Shown: positions 1-6,598 of the stretch, piece after piece
How the letters are laid out: each line of letters starts with the position of its first letter
How positions within the stretch are numbered: position 1 is the first letter of the stretch
DNA from: an uncultured Acetobacteraceae bacterium
Lineage (GTDB): Bacteria > Pseudomonadota > Alphaproteobacteria > Acetobacterales > Acetobacteraceae
Assembly (NCBI GenBank): GCA_937930165.1
Contig: CALGVL010000353.1
Location: 1-11,024, forward strand
Reading direction: 5' to 3'
Length of the DNA: 11,024 bases
Made by a program: the position numbers and the translations under genes
The notes under the pieces: generated by a model
Told to the model about the DNA's origin: nothing
The model's input: only the letters and a program-made list of their open reading frames with translations
Database searches by the model: none

Positions 1-60
1 TGCGGGGCAGGCGCAAGCCTTGCATCATCGCTGCAACCCCGAGGCCCTGGGAGGAACGGA

Positions 61-1047
61 ATGAGCCTGACCTGGACGCGGCGTGCCCTCGGCAGTGTGG
101 CGCTGGCGCTGCCCTTCATTCGCACCGCACGGGCGCAACAGAGCATCGAATGGGTCGCTGGCTCGCTCGGCGGTGGCTGGTACACCATGGCGGCCGGCCT
201 GGCGGCGCTCATCAAGGATGAGAATCCGGATATCCAGATCCGGGTTGTGCCGGGCGGCGGCCTCGCCAATTCCACGCGCGTCAACAACGGTCAGTCGGCG
301 ATCGGCTGGGGGATTGATGCCTTCGCCGCCTCCGCCTTCAAGGGTGAAGATCCTTACAAGGCGAAGCACACGCATCTGCGCTGCCTCGGCTCCGGCTATT
401 CGCCAACCGAGCATAATTTCCTCCGTCGCGCCGATGCGGGGCCGGAGGACATGCGGTCCATCCTGACCCAGAAGGGATTGCGGCTCGCCTGCACGCAACG
501 TTCCTCGACGGACGAGATGACGCTGCAGCGTATCATGCGGTTCCTTGGCGCCAGTCCGGAGCGCATTCGTAGCGAGGGCGGCCGCTATCTGACCGGCAGC
601 TACAATGATATCGGCGATGCCTTCAGCGATGGGCAGGTGGACTATCTCTATGTGGCGCTCGCCCGCCCGGCGGCGCTGCTGACCGAGATCTCGCAGGGGC
701 GCCGTCCTGCGAGGCTGGTTGCCTTCCCCGAGGATGTGCGCAAGCACCTGATCGACCAGTATGCCTATTCACAGGGCGTGATCCCGGCCGGCACCTATCC
801 GGCGCTGCAGACGGAGGATGTGCCGGTGACGACCATGGACAGCACCATCATGGTGCATGAGTCGCTGCCGGAGGAAATCGCCTACCGCATCACCCGGACC
901 CTGATCCGCAACAAAGGACAGAGGCTGGTGACGATCCACGCCAGCATGGGGGCCTGGGATCCGGCGACCTCCTGGAAGTATCAGGGCCTGCCCCTGCATC
1001 CCGGCGCTGCACGCGCCTTCCGCGAAGCGGGCGTGATGCCGGGCTGA
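61..1047 (+). CDS. TAXI-family TRAP transporter solute-binding protein
   Basis: Periplasmic receptor that captures a small carboxylate-type solute and delivers it to the TRAP permease encoded next. The 328-residue protein starts with a secretion signal: twin arginines at residues 7-8, a hydrophobic stretch to about 20, and an Ala-Arg-Ala cleavage site near residue 25. The RR followed by a hydrophobic run is compatible with Tat export but is not a full Tat consensus. TAXI features are the GSLGGGWY segment at 35-41, PGGGLANSTRVNNG at 64-77, the PAGTYPAL segment at 242-249 and the C-terminal LHPGAARAFREAG at 312-324, close to the HPGA...Y.E.G tail usual in the family. A strong ribosome site (GGGAGGAA, 49-56) supports this ATG. 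The permease gene follows after 84 bases, the expected TAXI pairing. The substrate cannot be read from the sequence; the few characterised relatives I recall handle glutamate or 2-oxoglutarate. Bases 1-60 hold only this leader; no promoter is evident. Confidence 0.9.
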   Translation: MSLTWTRRALGSVALALPFIRTARAQQSIEWVAGSLGGGWYTMAAGLAALIKDENPDIQIRVVPGGGLANSTRVNNGQSAIGWGIDAFAASAFKGEDPYKAKHTHLRCLGSGYSPTEHNFLRRADAGPEDMRSILTQKGLRLACTQRSSTDEMTLQRIMRFLGASPERIRSEGGRYLTGSYNDIGDAFSDGQVDYLYVALARPAALLTEISQGRRPARLVAFPEDVRKHLIDQYAYSQGVIPAGTYPALQTEDVPVTTMDSTIMVHESLPEEIAYRITRTLIRNKGQRLVTIHASMGAWDPATSWKYQGLPLHPGAARAFREAGVMPG

Positions 1048-1060
1048 GGCCACGCCGTTC

Positions 1061-1074
1061 CGCCGCTTGCGGCG
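1061..1074 (+). promoter_or_regulatory. Small GC hairpin in the TAXI receptor-permease gap
   Basis: CGCCG (1061-1065) pairs with CGGCG (1070-1074) around a CTTG tetraloop, 13 bases after the receptor stop codon. There is no T-run, so it is not a classical intrinsic terminator. Inference: it could protect the receptor mRNA 3' end or slow read-through into the permease. Short GC stems arise easily by chance in this DNA. Confidence 0.25.
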
Positions 1075-1090
1075 CAGGAACAACCATGGC

Positions 1091-1123
1091 GCGGCCCGGT
1101 TGGCCTGGACCCGGCCGGGCCGC
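1091..1123 (+). promoter_or_regulatory. 9-bp stem-loop just upstream of the TRAP permease start
   Basis: GCGGCCCGG (1091-1099) is perfectly complementary to CCGGGCCGC (1115-1123) with a 15-base loop. The stem ends 8 bases before the permease ATG at 1132 and covers the position where a ribosome site should lie; no clear Shine-Dalgarno is visible there. In transport operons the receptor is normally made in large excess over the membrane protein, and a structure here would fit lowered permease translation. The pairing is seen directly; the role is inferred. Confidence 0.4.
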
Positions 1124-1131
1124 CCGAGAGT

Positions 1132-3060
1132 ATGGAACGCGGCGCGATGCGCGAACTTGCCCGGCCCCTGAAGCTGGCCCTGACCCTCTGGATGGCCGGG
1201 GCCGCGGCCGTGCATCTCTATTTCGGCGGCTTCGGCTTTCCCGAGCCGATCACCATGCGCAGCTTCCACCTTCTGCTCTTCGTGCCGCCGCTCTTTCTGC
1301 TCTACCCAGCCTTCCCGAAGCGCTCCCCGAGGCACCGGCCGAGCCTGCCGGACCTGCTTTGGGCCCTGGCCGCTGCGGTGCCGCATGGCTGGGTGCTGTG
1401 GAACGCGACGGCCGTTTCCGACCGAATGGAGTATGTGGACCCCTTCGGGCCGGAGATGATGGTCCTCGGCATCCTCGCCATCGTCACCTTGCTGGAGGCG
1501 ACACGGCGGGCGGTGGAGGTGGGCCTTGCCTGGATGGTCATCATCAGCCTGGCCTATATGGTCTGGGGCCATCACCTCCCCGGCGTGCTGAACAGCCGCG
1601 AATTCACCGCGGCCGAGATCGTGGAATCCGCCTGGCTGGTGCCCACCGCGGGCGGTGTCTACGGGCCGCTGACCGGCATCGTCGCCACCACCATCGCGGT
1701 CTTCATCATCTTCGGCGCCTTCATGCAGGGCAGCGGCACCGGGCGCATGTTCAGCAATCTCGGCGCCGCAGCGGCGGGGCGCTACACCGGCGGGCCGGCG
1801 AAAGTGGCGGTGCTCACCTCCGGCCTGTTCGGCACCATGTCGGGCAGCAGCGTCTCCAACGTCATCACCACCGGAACCATGACCATCCCGCTGATGAAGC
1901 GGATCGGCTACCGGCCCGCGATCGCGGGGGGCATCGAGAGCGCGGCGAGCGTGGGCGGCGCGCTGATGCCGCCTGTGATGGGCGCCGCCGCCTTCGTGAT
2001 GGCGGAGATCACCAACATCCCCTATCGTGACATCATCATCGCCGCTGCCATCGGCGCGGTGCTCTATTACTTCGCCATCCTCGTCGCGGTGCATTTCGAG
2101 GCGAAGCGCGCCGGCATCGCCCCCATGGCGGCCAAGGACATCCCCTCCTGGCGCGAGGTGCTGGCGGATGCGCATCTGGTGCTGCCCATCGCCGTGCTGG
2201 TCTGGCTGCTGACGGAACGCTGGAGCGGCAATTTCGCAGCCTTCTGCGCCACCCTGGCCATGGTCGCGATAGCCGCCCTGAAGCGCCGCACCCGCATGGG
2301 CTGGCGGGAGATCCTGGACAGCCTCGCCAATGCCGGTCTGACCATGGCGCCGCTCGCCGTGGCCATCGCCGGGGCAGGCATCGTCGTCTCCGCCCTGACC
2401 GCGACCGGGATGGTCGTGGCGCTGGGCGGCATCATCAAGGACATGGCCGGCGGCAGCCTGCCGCTGCTGCTGGTGCTGCTCGCCGCGGCGGTGCTGATCC
2501 TCGGCATGGGGCTGCCGACCACGCCCAGCTACATCATCGCCGCCGCCATCGGCGTGCCGCAGATCCTTGAACTCGGCAGCCAGGTGTTGGGACTGAGCCA
2601 GCAGGAATTGCTGCTGCCGGCACATCTCTTCATCTTCTACTTCGCCGTGCTGGCGGATGCCTCCCCGCCCGTGGCCGCCGCCGCCTTCGCCGCCGCTGCC
2701 ATCGCCAAGGCCAGCCCGCTGGTCACCAGTGTGCATGCCACGCGCCTTGGCATTGCCGGCTTCACCGTGGGCTTCGCCTTCCTCTACGACCCGGCCATCA
2801 TGCTGCGCGGCGGGGTGGCCGAGATCCTGCTGGCCACCGGCATCCAGGTGTCGGCGCTGACTGCGATCTGTGCCGGCTATGCCGGCTTCCTGCTGGCGCC
2901 GGTCGGCTGGCCGGCGCGGCTGCTGCTTGGCGGGGCCGGGCTCTTCGCCGCATTCTATCATGGGGTGCCGGACCTGCTGCGGCTGGTGGTTGCGGGCGGC
3001 ACCCTTGGGATGCTAGCCGCTATGCAGCTTGCCGTCGCACCGAAGCCGGCGCGAAGCTGA
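1132..3060 (+). CDS. TRAP transporter permease, fused DctQ-DctM type (TAXI system)
   Basis: Inner-membrane secondary transporter that uses an ion gradient to import the solute delivered by the TAXI receptor. The 642-residue size and layout match fused TRAP permeases: an N-terminal hydrophobic section (about 13-150, DctQ-like, segments near 13-33, 43-60, 75-92 and 110-145) joined to a DctM-like part. Family signatures in order are GAFMQGSGTGRMF (195-207), SGLFGTMSGSSVSNV (230-244), ESAASVGGALMPPVMG (269-284), GMGLPTTPSYI (458-468) and DASPPVAAAAFAAAAIAKASP (509-529). The DctM scoop-type motifs are intact and no frame break is visible. The start is uncertain: ATG 1132 lacks a usable ribosome site, while the in-frame ATG at 1147 has a weak GGAA 8 bases upstream; residues from MRELARPLK onward are certain. 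It ends 23 bases before the next gene, so cotranscription with the downstream binding proteins is likely. Confidence 0.92.
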   Translation: MERGAMRELARPLKLALTLWMAGAAAVHLYFGGFGFPEPITMRSFHLLLFVPPLFLLYPAFPKRSPRHRPSLPDLLWALAAAVPHGWVLWNATAVSDRMEYVDPFGPEMMVLGILAIVTLLEATRRAVEVGLAWMVIISLAYMVWGHHLPGVLNSREFTAAEIVESAWLVPTAGGVYGPLTGIVATTIAVFIIFGAFMQGSGTGRMFSNLGAAAAGRYTGGPAKVAVLTSGLFGTMSGSSVSNVITTGTMTIPLMKRIGYRPAIAGGIESAASVGGALMPPVMGAAAFVMAEITNIPYRDIIIAAAIGAVLYYFAILVAVHFEAKRAGIAPMAAKDIPSWREVLADAHLVLPIAVLVWLLTERWSGNFAAFCATLAMVAIAALKRRTRMGWREILDSLANAGLTMAPLAVAIAGAGIVVSALTATGMVVALGGIIKDMAGGSLPLLLVLLAAAVLILGMGLPTTPSYIIAAAIGVPQILELGSQVLGLSQQELLLPAHLFIFYFAVLADASPPVAAAAFAAAAIAKASPLVTSVHATRLGIAGFTVGFAFLYDPAIMLRGGVAEILLATGIQVSALTAICAGYAGFLLAPVGWPARLLLGGAGLFAAFYHGVPDLLRLVVAGGTLGMLAAMQLAVAPKPARS

Positions 3061-3083
3061 ATGAAGCGAATGGGGAGGAAACA

Positions 3084-4118
3084 ATGTCCATGATGCGCAA
3101 GGCGGCCGCCGCCCTGCTGCTGGCGCTCGCCGCCGGCCCGGCGGCGGCGCAGACCACGGCGGCGCCTGGTCCGACCCTTCAGGCCGTCCGCGCCCGGGGC
3201 ACGGTGGATTGCGGCGCCCATCCCGGCGCGCCGGGGCTCGGACTGATGGACAGCCAGGGCATCTATCGCGGGCTGGAGGCCGATACCTGCCGTGCCATTG
3301 CCGCCGCCGTGCTGGGGGATCCGAACAAGGTCCGCTGGGTCGTGCTGACCAGCGCGGCGCGGCTGCCGGCGCTGCAGTCCGGCCAGATCGACGTGCTGCC
3401 GCGCACCACCACCTGGACCCAGAGCCGCGACACGGCGAACGGTCTGAACTTCACCGCGGTGAATTTCTATGACGGCCAGGGCTTCCTGGTGCGCAAGTCG
3501 CTCGGCGTGAAGCAGGCGAAGGAGCTGGACGGCGCCTCCATCTGCGTCACCTCCGGCACCACCAATGAGCTGAACCTGGCCGATTGGGCCCGCGCCAACC
3601 GCATCACCATCCGGCCCGTGGTGTTCGAGCAGAATGACGAGACACGCAACGCCTACAAGAGCGGTCGCTGCGACGCCTTCTCGACCGATGCCTCGCAGCT
3701 TGCCGGCCTGCGCGTGACCCTGCCCGATCCGGACGAACACGTCATCCTGCCCGACATCATCAGCAAGGAGCCGCTTGCGCCCGCCGTGCGGCATGGCGAC
3801 GACCAGTGGTTCGATATCGTCAAATGGACGATCTATGCGCTGATCGAGGCAGAGGAGCTGGGCGTCACCCAGGCCAATGTCGATGAGGCGCTGAAGAGCG
3901 AGAACCCGGCCATCCGTCGCCTGCTGGGCGTTTCCGGCGACCACGGGCCCTTCATGGGGCTGGATCGCCGCTGGGCCTACAACGCCATCAAGGCGGTCGG
4001 CAATTACGGCGAGATCTTCGAGCGCAACCTGGGCCAGGGCAGCCCGATCAAGCTGCCGCGTGGCCCGAACGATCTCTGGACCCGCGGCGGGCTGATGTAC
4101 GCAATGCCGATCCGCTAG
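3084..4118 (+). CDS. AapJ-type amino-acid ABC transporter substrate-binding protein, copy 1
   Basis: Periplasmic binding protein of the general L-amino-acid (AapJ) family, type II fold. The 344 residues match the roughly 340 usual for AapJ. A Sec signal is clear: MRK at 4-6, an Ala/Leu core to about 20, and cleavage after AAA near residue 22. The N-terminal domain carries the ligand-contacting RTTTWT (107-112) and the shared FYDGQGFLVR; the SGTTNEL loop (157-163) and GRCDAF (194-199) follow, then the KEPLAP and RHGDDQWFD segment. Four cysteines (43, 69, 154, 196) correspond to those I recall in AapJ and could form two disulfides. A ribosome site, GGGGAGGA (3072-3079), precedes the ATG by 4 bases. 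In canonical loci aapQ, aapM and aapP follow; here only a second copy of the same gene follows, so the partner transporter must be encoded elsewhere or be unconventional. Confidence 0.88.
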   Translation: MSMMRKAAAALLLALAAGPAAAQTTAAPGPTLQAVRARGTVDCGAHPGAPGLGLMDSQGIYRGLEADTCRAIAAAVLGDPNKVRWVVLTSAARLPALQSGQIDVLPRTTTWTQSRDTANGLNFTAVNFYDGQGFLVRKSLGVKQAKELDGASICVTSGTTNELNLADWARANRITIRPVVFEQNDETRNAYKSGRCDAFSTDASQLAGLRVTLPDPDEHVILPDIISKEPLAPAVRHGDDQWFDIVKWTIYALIEAEELGVTQANVDEALKSENPAIRRLLGVSGDHGPFMGLDRRWAYNAIKAVGNYGEIFERNLGQGSPIKLPRGPNDLWTRGGLMYAMPIR

Positions 4119-4231
4119 CTTGCGATCGTCCCGGGTGGGACACCCAGGGCGTGAATCGCTGGCTCAACAGGAACCGGACCCGGATCCGCCCGGCGACTGC
4201 CAGGGCAATCCAGGTCCGGGGGGAGGACAAG
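4119..4231 (+). promoter_or_regulatory. Structured leader between the two AapJ-type genes, with a strong ribosome site
   Basis: This 113-base spacer contains GTCCC (4128-4132) pairing with GGGAC (4137-4141) around a GGGT loop, just after the copy 1 stop. A wider pairing, CCGGACC (4174-4180) with GGTCCGG (4213-4219), ends next to the ribosome site GGAGG (4222-4226). That site lies 5 bases before ATG 4232 and sets the start of copy 2. No T-run and no convincing promoter hexamers are seen. Inference: the spacer could let copy 2 be expressed independently of copy 1. Confidence 0.35.
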
Positions 4232-5266
4232 ATGCGTCGGATCATTCTTGCGCTGGGCCTGCTGATTGGCGCCGCCGCGCCCGCTGTGGCGCAGACCGCA
4301 CCCGCCTCGGCCGGACCGACCCTTTCGGCGGTGCGGGCGCGGGGCGCGCTCTCCTGCGGCATCTCCACCGGCGATCCGGGCTGGAGCCAGCCGGACAGTC
4401 GCGGCGTCTGGCAGGGCATGGATGCCGATATCTGCCGTGCCATCGCCGCCGCGGTGCTGGGCGACCCGAAGAAGCTGGTCTGGCAGCACCTGACCGGGCA
4501 GAACCGTTTCCCGGCGCTTGCCACCGGCCAGGTCGAGGTGCTGACCCGCACCACCACCTGGACCTTCATGCGGGATGCCATTAACGGCATGAACTTCACT
4601 GCCCCGAATTTCTATGACGGCCAGGGCTTCCTGGTGCGGGCGGAAAGCGGCATCACCAGCGCGAAGCAGCTCGACGGCGCCACCATCTGCTTCACCTCGG
4701 CCAGCACGCATGAGCTGAACCTGCAGGACTGGTCGCGCGCCAACAACATCCGCTTCACGCCGGTGATCTTCGCGGAAAAGGACGAGGCCCGGCGCGCCTA
4801 TGAGAGCAACCGCTGCGACAGCTACACTGGCGATGCCAGCCAGCTTGCCGCGGTGCGCGCCGCCTTCCCGAACCCCTCGGAGCATGTCCTGCTGCCGGAC
4901 CGGATCAGCAAGGAGCCCTACGCCCCTTCCGTCCGGCAGGGCGACGACCAGTGGTTCGACATCGTCCGCTTCGTCGTCTATGGCCTGATCGAGGCGGAGG
5001 AGCTCGGCATCACCCAGGCCAATGCGGATGAGATGCTGGCCAACAGCCCACGCCCTGCGGTGCAGCGGCTGCTGGGCAAGACGGGCGACCTGGGCCCGGC
5101 CATCGGCCTGGACCGCGCCTGGATGCTGAATGCGATCAAGGCCGTGGGAAATTACGGCGAGATCTATGACCGGCACCTGGGCAAGAACAGCCCGGTGCAA
5201 CTGCCGCGTGGCCCGAACGACCTCTGGACCCGCGGCGGGCTGCTGGTCTCGCCCCCGCTGCGCTGA
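4232..5266 (+). CDS. AapJ-type amino-acid ABC transporter substrate-binding protein, copy 2
   Basis: Second periplasmic AapJ-family receptor. The frame is open from a GTG at 4151, but ATG 4232 is the better start: it has a GGAGG site 5 bases upstream, opens directly into a Sec signal (MRRIILALGLLIG..., cleavage after AVA near residue 20), and gives 344 residues like copy 1. RTTTWT (106-111), FYDGQGFLVR and QGDDQWFD are kept, and the four cysteines fall at 42, 68, 153 and 195. The loop that reads SGTTNEL in copy 1 reads SASTHEL here (156-162), losing the glycine and changing Asn to His at a place that usually contacts the ligand's alpha-carboxylate side. This suggests a different substrate range. 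It is the last gene of the + strand cluster, and its stop lies 3 bases from that of the convergent serA. No ABC permease or ATPase follows. Confidence 0.88.
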   Translation: MRRIILALGLLIGAAAPAVAQTAPASAGPTLSAVRARGALSCGISTGDPGWSQPDSRGVWQGMDADICRAIAAAVLGDPKKLVWQHLTGQNRFPALATGQVEVLTRTTTWTFMRDAINGMNFTAPNFYDGQGFLVRAESGITSAKQLDGATICFTSASTHELNLQDWSRANNIRFTPVIFAEKDEARRAYESNRCDSYTGDASQLAAVRAAFPNPSEHVLLPDRISKEPYAPSVRQGDDQWFDIVRFVVYGLIEAEELGITQANADEMLANSPRPAVQRLLGKTGDLGPAIGLDRAWMLNAIKAVGNYGEIYDRHLGKNSPVQLPRGPNDLWTRGGLLVSPPLR

Positions 5267-5269
5267 GCG

Positions 5270-6517
5270 CTATTCGCGTTCGTAGATCAGCCGGGCACGG
5301 ACCGTGCCCGGCAACGCGCGCAGTTCCTTCAGGATTGCCTCGGCTTCCGAGCGTGCCTCCACGCTGTCCACCACGATATAGCCCAGCTCCGCATGGGTCT
5401 GGTAATGCTGCGCGGCGATGTTCATGCCACGCCGGGCGAAGATCTCGTTGATACGGGAGAGGACGCCGGGCGCGTCGCGGTGGATATGCGTCCAGCGCGC
5501 GCCGGTGGGCCGCGCCGGAAGCTGCACCTGCGGGAAATTCACCGCCCCGAAGGTGGCACCGGTGTCGCTGTAGTCGATCAGCTTGCGCGCCACCTCCTGC
5601 CCGATGCGCGACTGTGCCTCGATCGTGCTGCCGCCGATATGCGGGGTCAGGATGACGTTGCGGAGGCCCTGGAGCGGGCTGGTGAAGCGCTCCCCGTTCC
5701 GCGCCGGCTCCTTCGGGAAGACGTCAACGGCGGCGCCCAGGAGATGGCCGGACTGCAACGCCTCCGCCACCGCGTCCAGGTCCAGCACTGTGCCGCGGGC
5801 ATTGTTGATCAGCACCGCGCCGGGCTTCATCCGGGCGATCTCCGCCGCGCCGATCATGCCGATGGTTGTCGGCGTCTCCGGCACATGCAGGCTGACCACA
5901 TCCGCCTCCGCCAGCAGCTCCTCCAGCGTGGCGCAGGGGCGGGCATTGCCGTGCGGCAGCTTGGTGGTGTGGTCGTAATAGATCACCCGCATGCCGAAGG
6001 CTTCGGCCAGGACCGAGAGCTGGCTGCCGATATTGCCGTAGCCGACGATGCCAAGGGTTCGCCCGCGCACCTCATAGCTGTTGGCGGCCGATTTCTCCCA
6101 GCCGCCCTGATGCGCGGAACGGGACTTGTCCGGAATGCTTCGCAACAGCATCACGATCTCGCCCATCACCAGCTCGGCGACGCTGCGGGTATTGCTGAAG
6201 GGAGCGTTGAAGACCGGGATGCCGCGCCGGCAGGCCTCCTCGAGGGCGACCTGGTTGGTGCCGATGCAGAAGCAGCCCACCGCGATCAGCCGGTCCGCCG
6301 CCGCCAGCACCTCGGCGGTCAATTGGGTGCGGGAACGGATGCCGAGGATATGCACCCCATGAAGCGCCTCAACCAGCGCTGCCCCATCCAGCGCCTTGGG
6401 CAGCTGCGTGACATTGTCGTAGCCGGCGGCGTGCAGCAGGTCCACGGCGCTGTCGGAGATACCCTCCAGCAGCAGGATGCGGATACGGTCCTTGGGAAGC
6501 GAGATCAGGTCGGACAT
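5270..6517 (-). CDS. serA: D-3-phosphoglycerate dehydrogenase, E. coli-type with ACT domain
   Basis: Cytosolic NAD-dependent enzyme that oxidises 3-phosphoglycerate to 3-phosphohydroxypyruvate, the first step of serine synthesis. At 415 residues it follows E. coli SerA (410) almost end to end and lacks the extra intervening domain of the roughly 525-residue type. Landmarks are RSRT (61-64), the near-identical GCFCIGTNQV (81-90) and FNAPFSNTRSVAELV (103-117), the Rossmann motif GYGNIG (159-164) with Asp182 for the NAD ribose, and the catalytic trio Arg241 (NARGT), Glu270 (FPKEP) and His293 (TPHIGGST). The ACT domain spans about 341-415. Of the E. coli serine-binding residues (His344, Asn346, Asn364), His346 and Asn366 are kept here, but the middle one is Asp348, so feedback inhibition may differ. 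A GGAG at 6527-6524 precedes the ATG. serC is not adjacent. Confidence 0.95.
   Translation of the reverse strand: MSDLISLPKDRIRILLLEGISDSAVDLLHAAGYDNVTQLPKALDGAALVEALHGVHILGIRSRTQLTAEVLAAADRLIAVGCFCIGTNQVALEEACRRGIPVFNAPFSNTRSVAELVMGEIVMLLRSIPDKSRSAHQGGWEKSAANSYEVRGRTLGIVGYGNIGSQLSVLAEAFGMRVIYYDHTTKLPHGNARPCATLEELLAEADVVSLHVPETPTTIGMIGAAEIARMKPGAVLINNARGTVLDLDAVAEALQSGHLLGAAVDVFPKEPARNGERFTSPLQGLRNVILTPHIGGSTIEAQSRIGQEVARKLIDYSDTGATFGAVNFPQVQLPARPTGARWTHIHRDAPGVLSRINEIFARRGMNIAAQHYQTHAELGYIVVDSVEARSEAEAILKELRALPGTVRARLIYERE
5290..5312 (+). terminator. Perfect palindrome in the serA tail, candidate terminator for the + strand cluster
   Basis: GCCGGGCACGG (5290-5300) and CCGTGCCCGGC (5302-5312) are exact reverse complements around a single A at 5301. 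In RNA this gives a 9-10 bp stem with a 3-5 base loop. It lies 24 bases after the copy 2 stop codon and inside the last codons of the convergent serA. No T-run follows on the + strand, so it would work as a T-less hairpin or an RNA 3'-end protector. The structure is seen directly; the terminator role is inferred. Confidence 0.45.
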
Positions 6518-6535
6518 GCCGGGCTCCGGGAGGCG

Positions 6536-6550
6536 TGCTGCATTGCAGCA
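6536..6550 (-). promoter_or_regulatory. 15-base palindrome upstream of serA, possible operator
   Basis: TGCTGCA (6536-6542) and TGCAGCA (6544-6550) are perfect inverted arms around one T, 18 bases upstream of the serA ATG. The site sits in the 81-base gap between the methyltransferase gene and serA. It could be a regulator-binding dyad or a small hairpin in the leader. No -10/-35 pair could be assigned in the gap. Confidence 0.3.
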
Positions 6551-6598
6551 AGGGCGCGCTTCTAGTCCCGATCGGCCCGCGCCGCCAGCCTGTTCCGC

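Larger units (their letters stand above)
3084..5266 (+). repeat. Tandem gene duplication of an AapJ-type binding protein
   Basis: The two adjacent genes encode proteins of equal length (344 residues). My ungapped-block count over the mature part gives about 200 identities in 315 aligned positions, near 63%, with one single-residue indel around residue 280. They share identical stretches such as RAIAAAVLGD, KAVGNYGEI and LPRGPNDLWTRGGL. This indicates an old tandem duplication followed by divergence, or acquisition of a diverged paralog; it is not a recent copy. Confidence 0.85.

Noticed and set aside
1086..2030. + strand frame starting at ATG 1086, overlapping the permease
   Set aside because: Arg/Gly/Pro/His-rich with no membrane segments. 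The frame starting at 1132 carries the TRAP permease motifs.
769..2961. 730-codon open frame on the - strand opposite the TRAP permease
   Set aside because: Low-complexity, His/Gly/Asp/Arg-rich translation with no recognisable domain. It lies wholly antisense to clear transporter genes and is a GC-bias shadow.
4151..4231. 27-residue N-terminal extension of AapJ copy 2 from a GTG
   Set aside because: It would place an Arg-rich tail before an obvious signal peptide. ATG 4232 has a strong ribosome site and gives the family length.
4115..5200. 361-codon - strand open frame opposite AapJ copy 2, and a similar one at 2958-3944 opposite copy 1
   Set aside because: The two resemble each other only because the sense genes are paralogs. 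No start context and no domain; shadows.
5393..6565. 390-codon + strand open frame opposite serA
   Set aside because: Antisense to a strongly conserved enzyme; composition is typical of a reverse-frame shadow.
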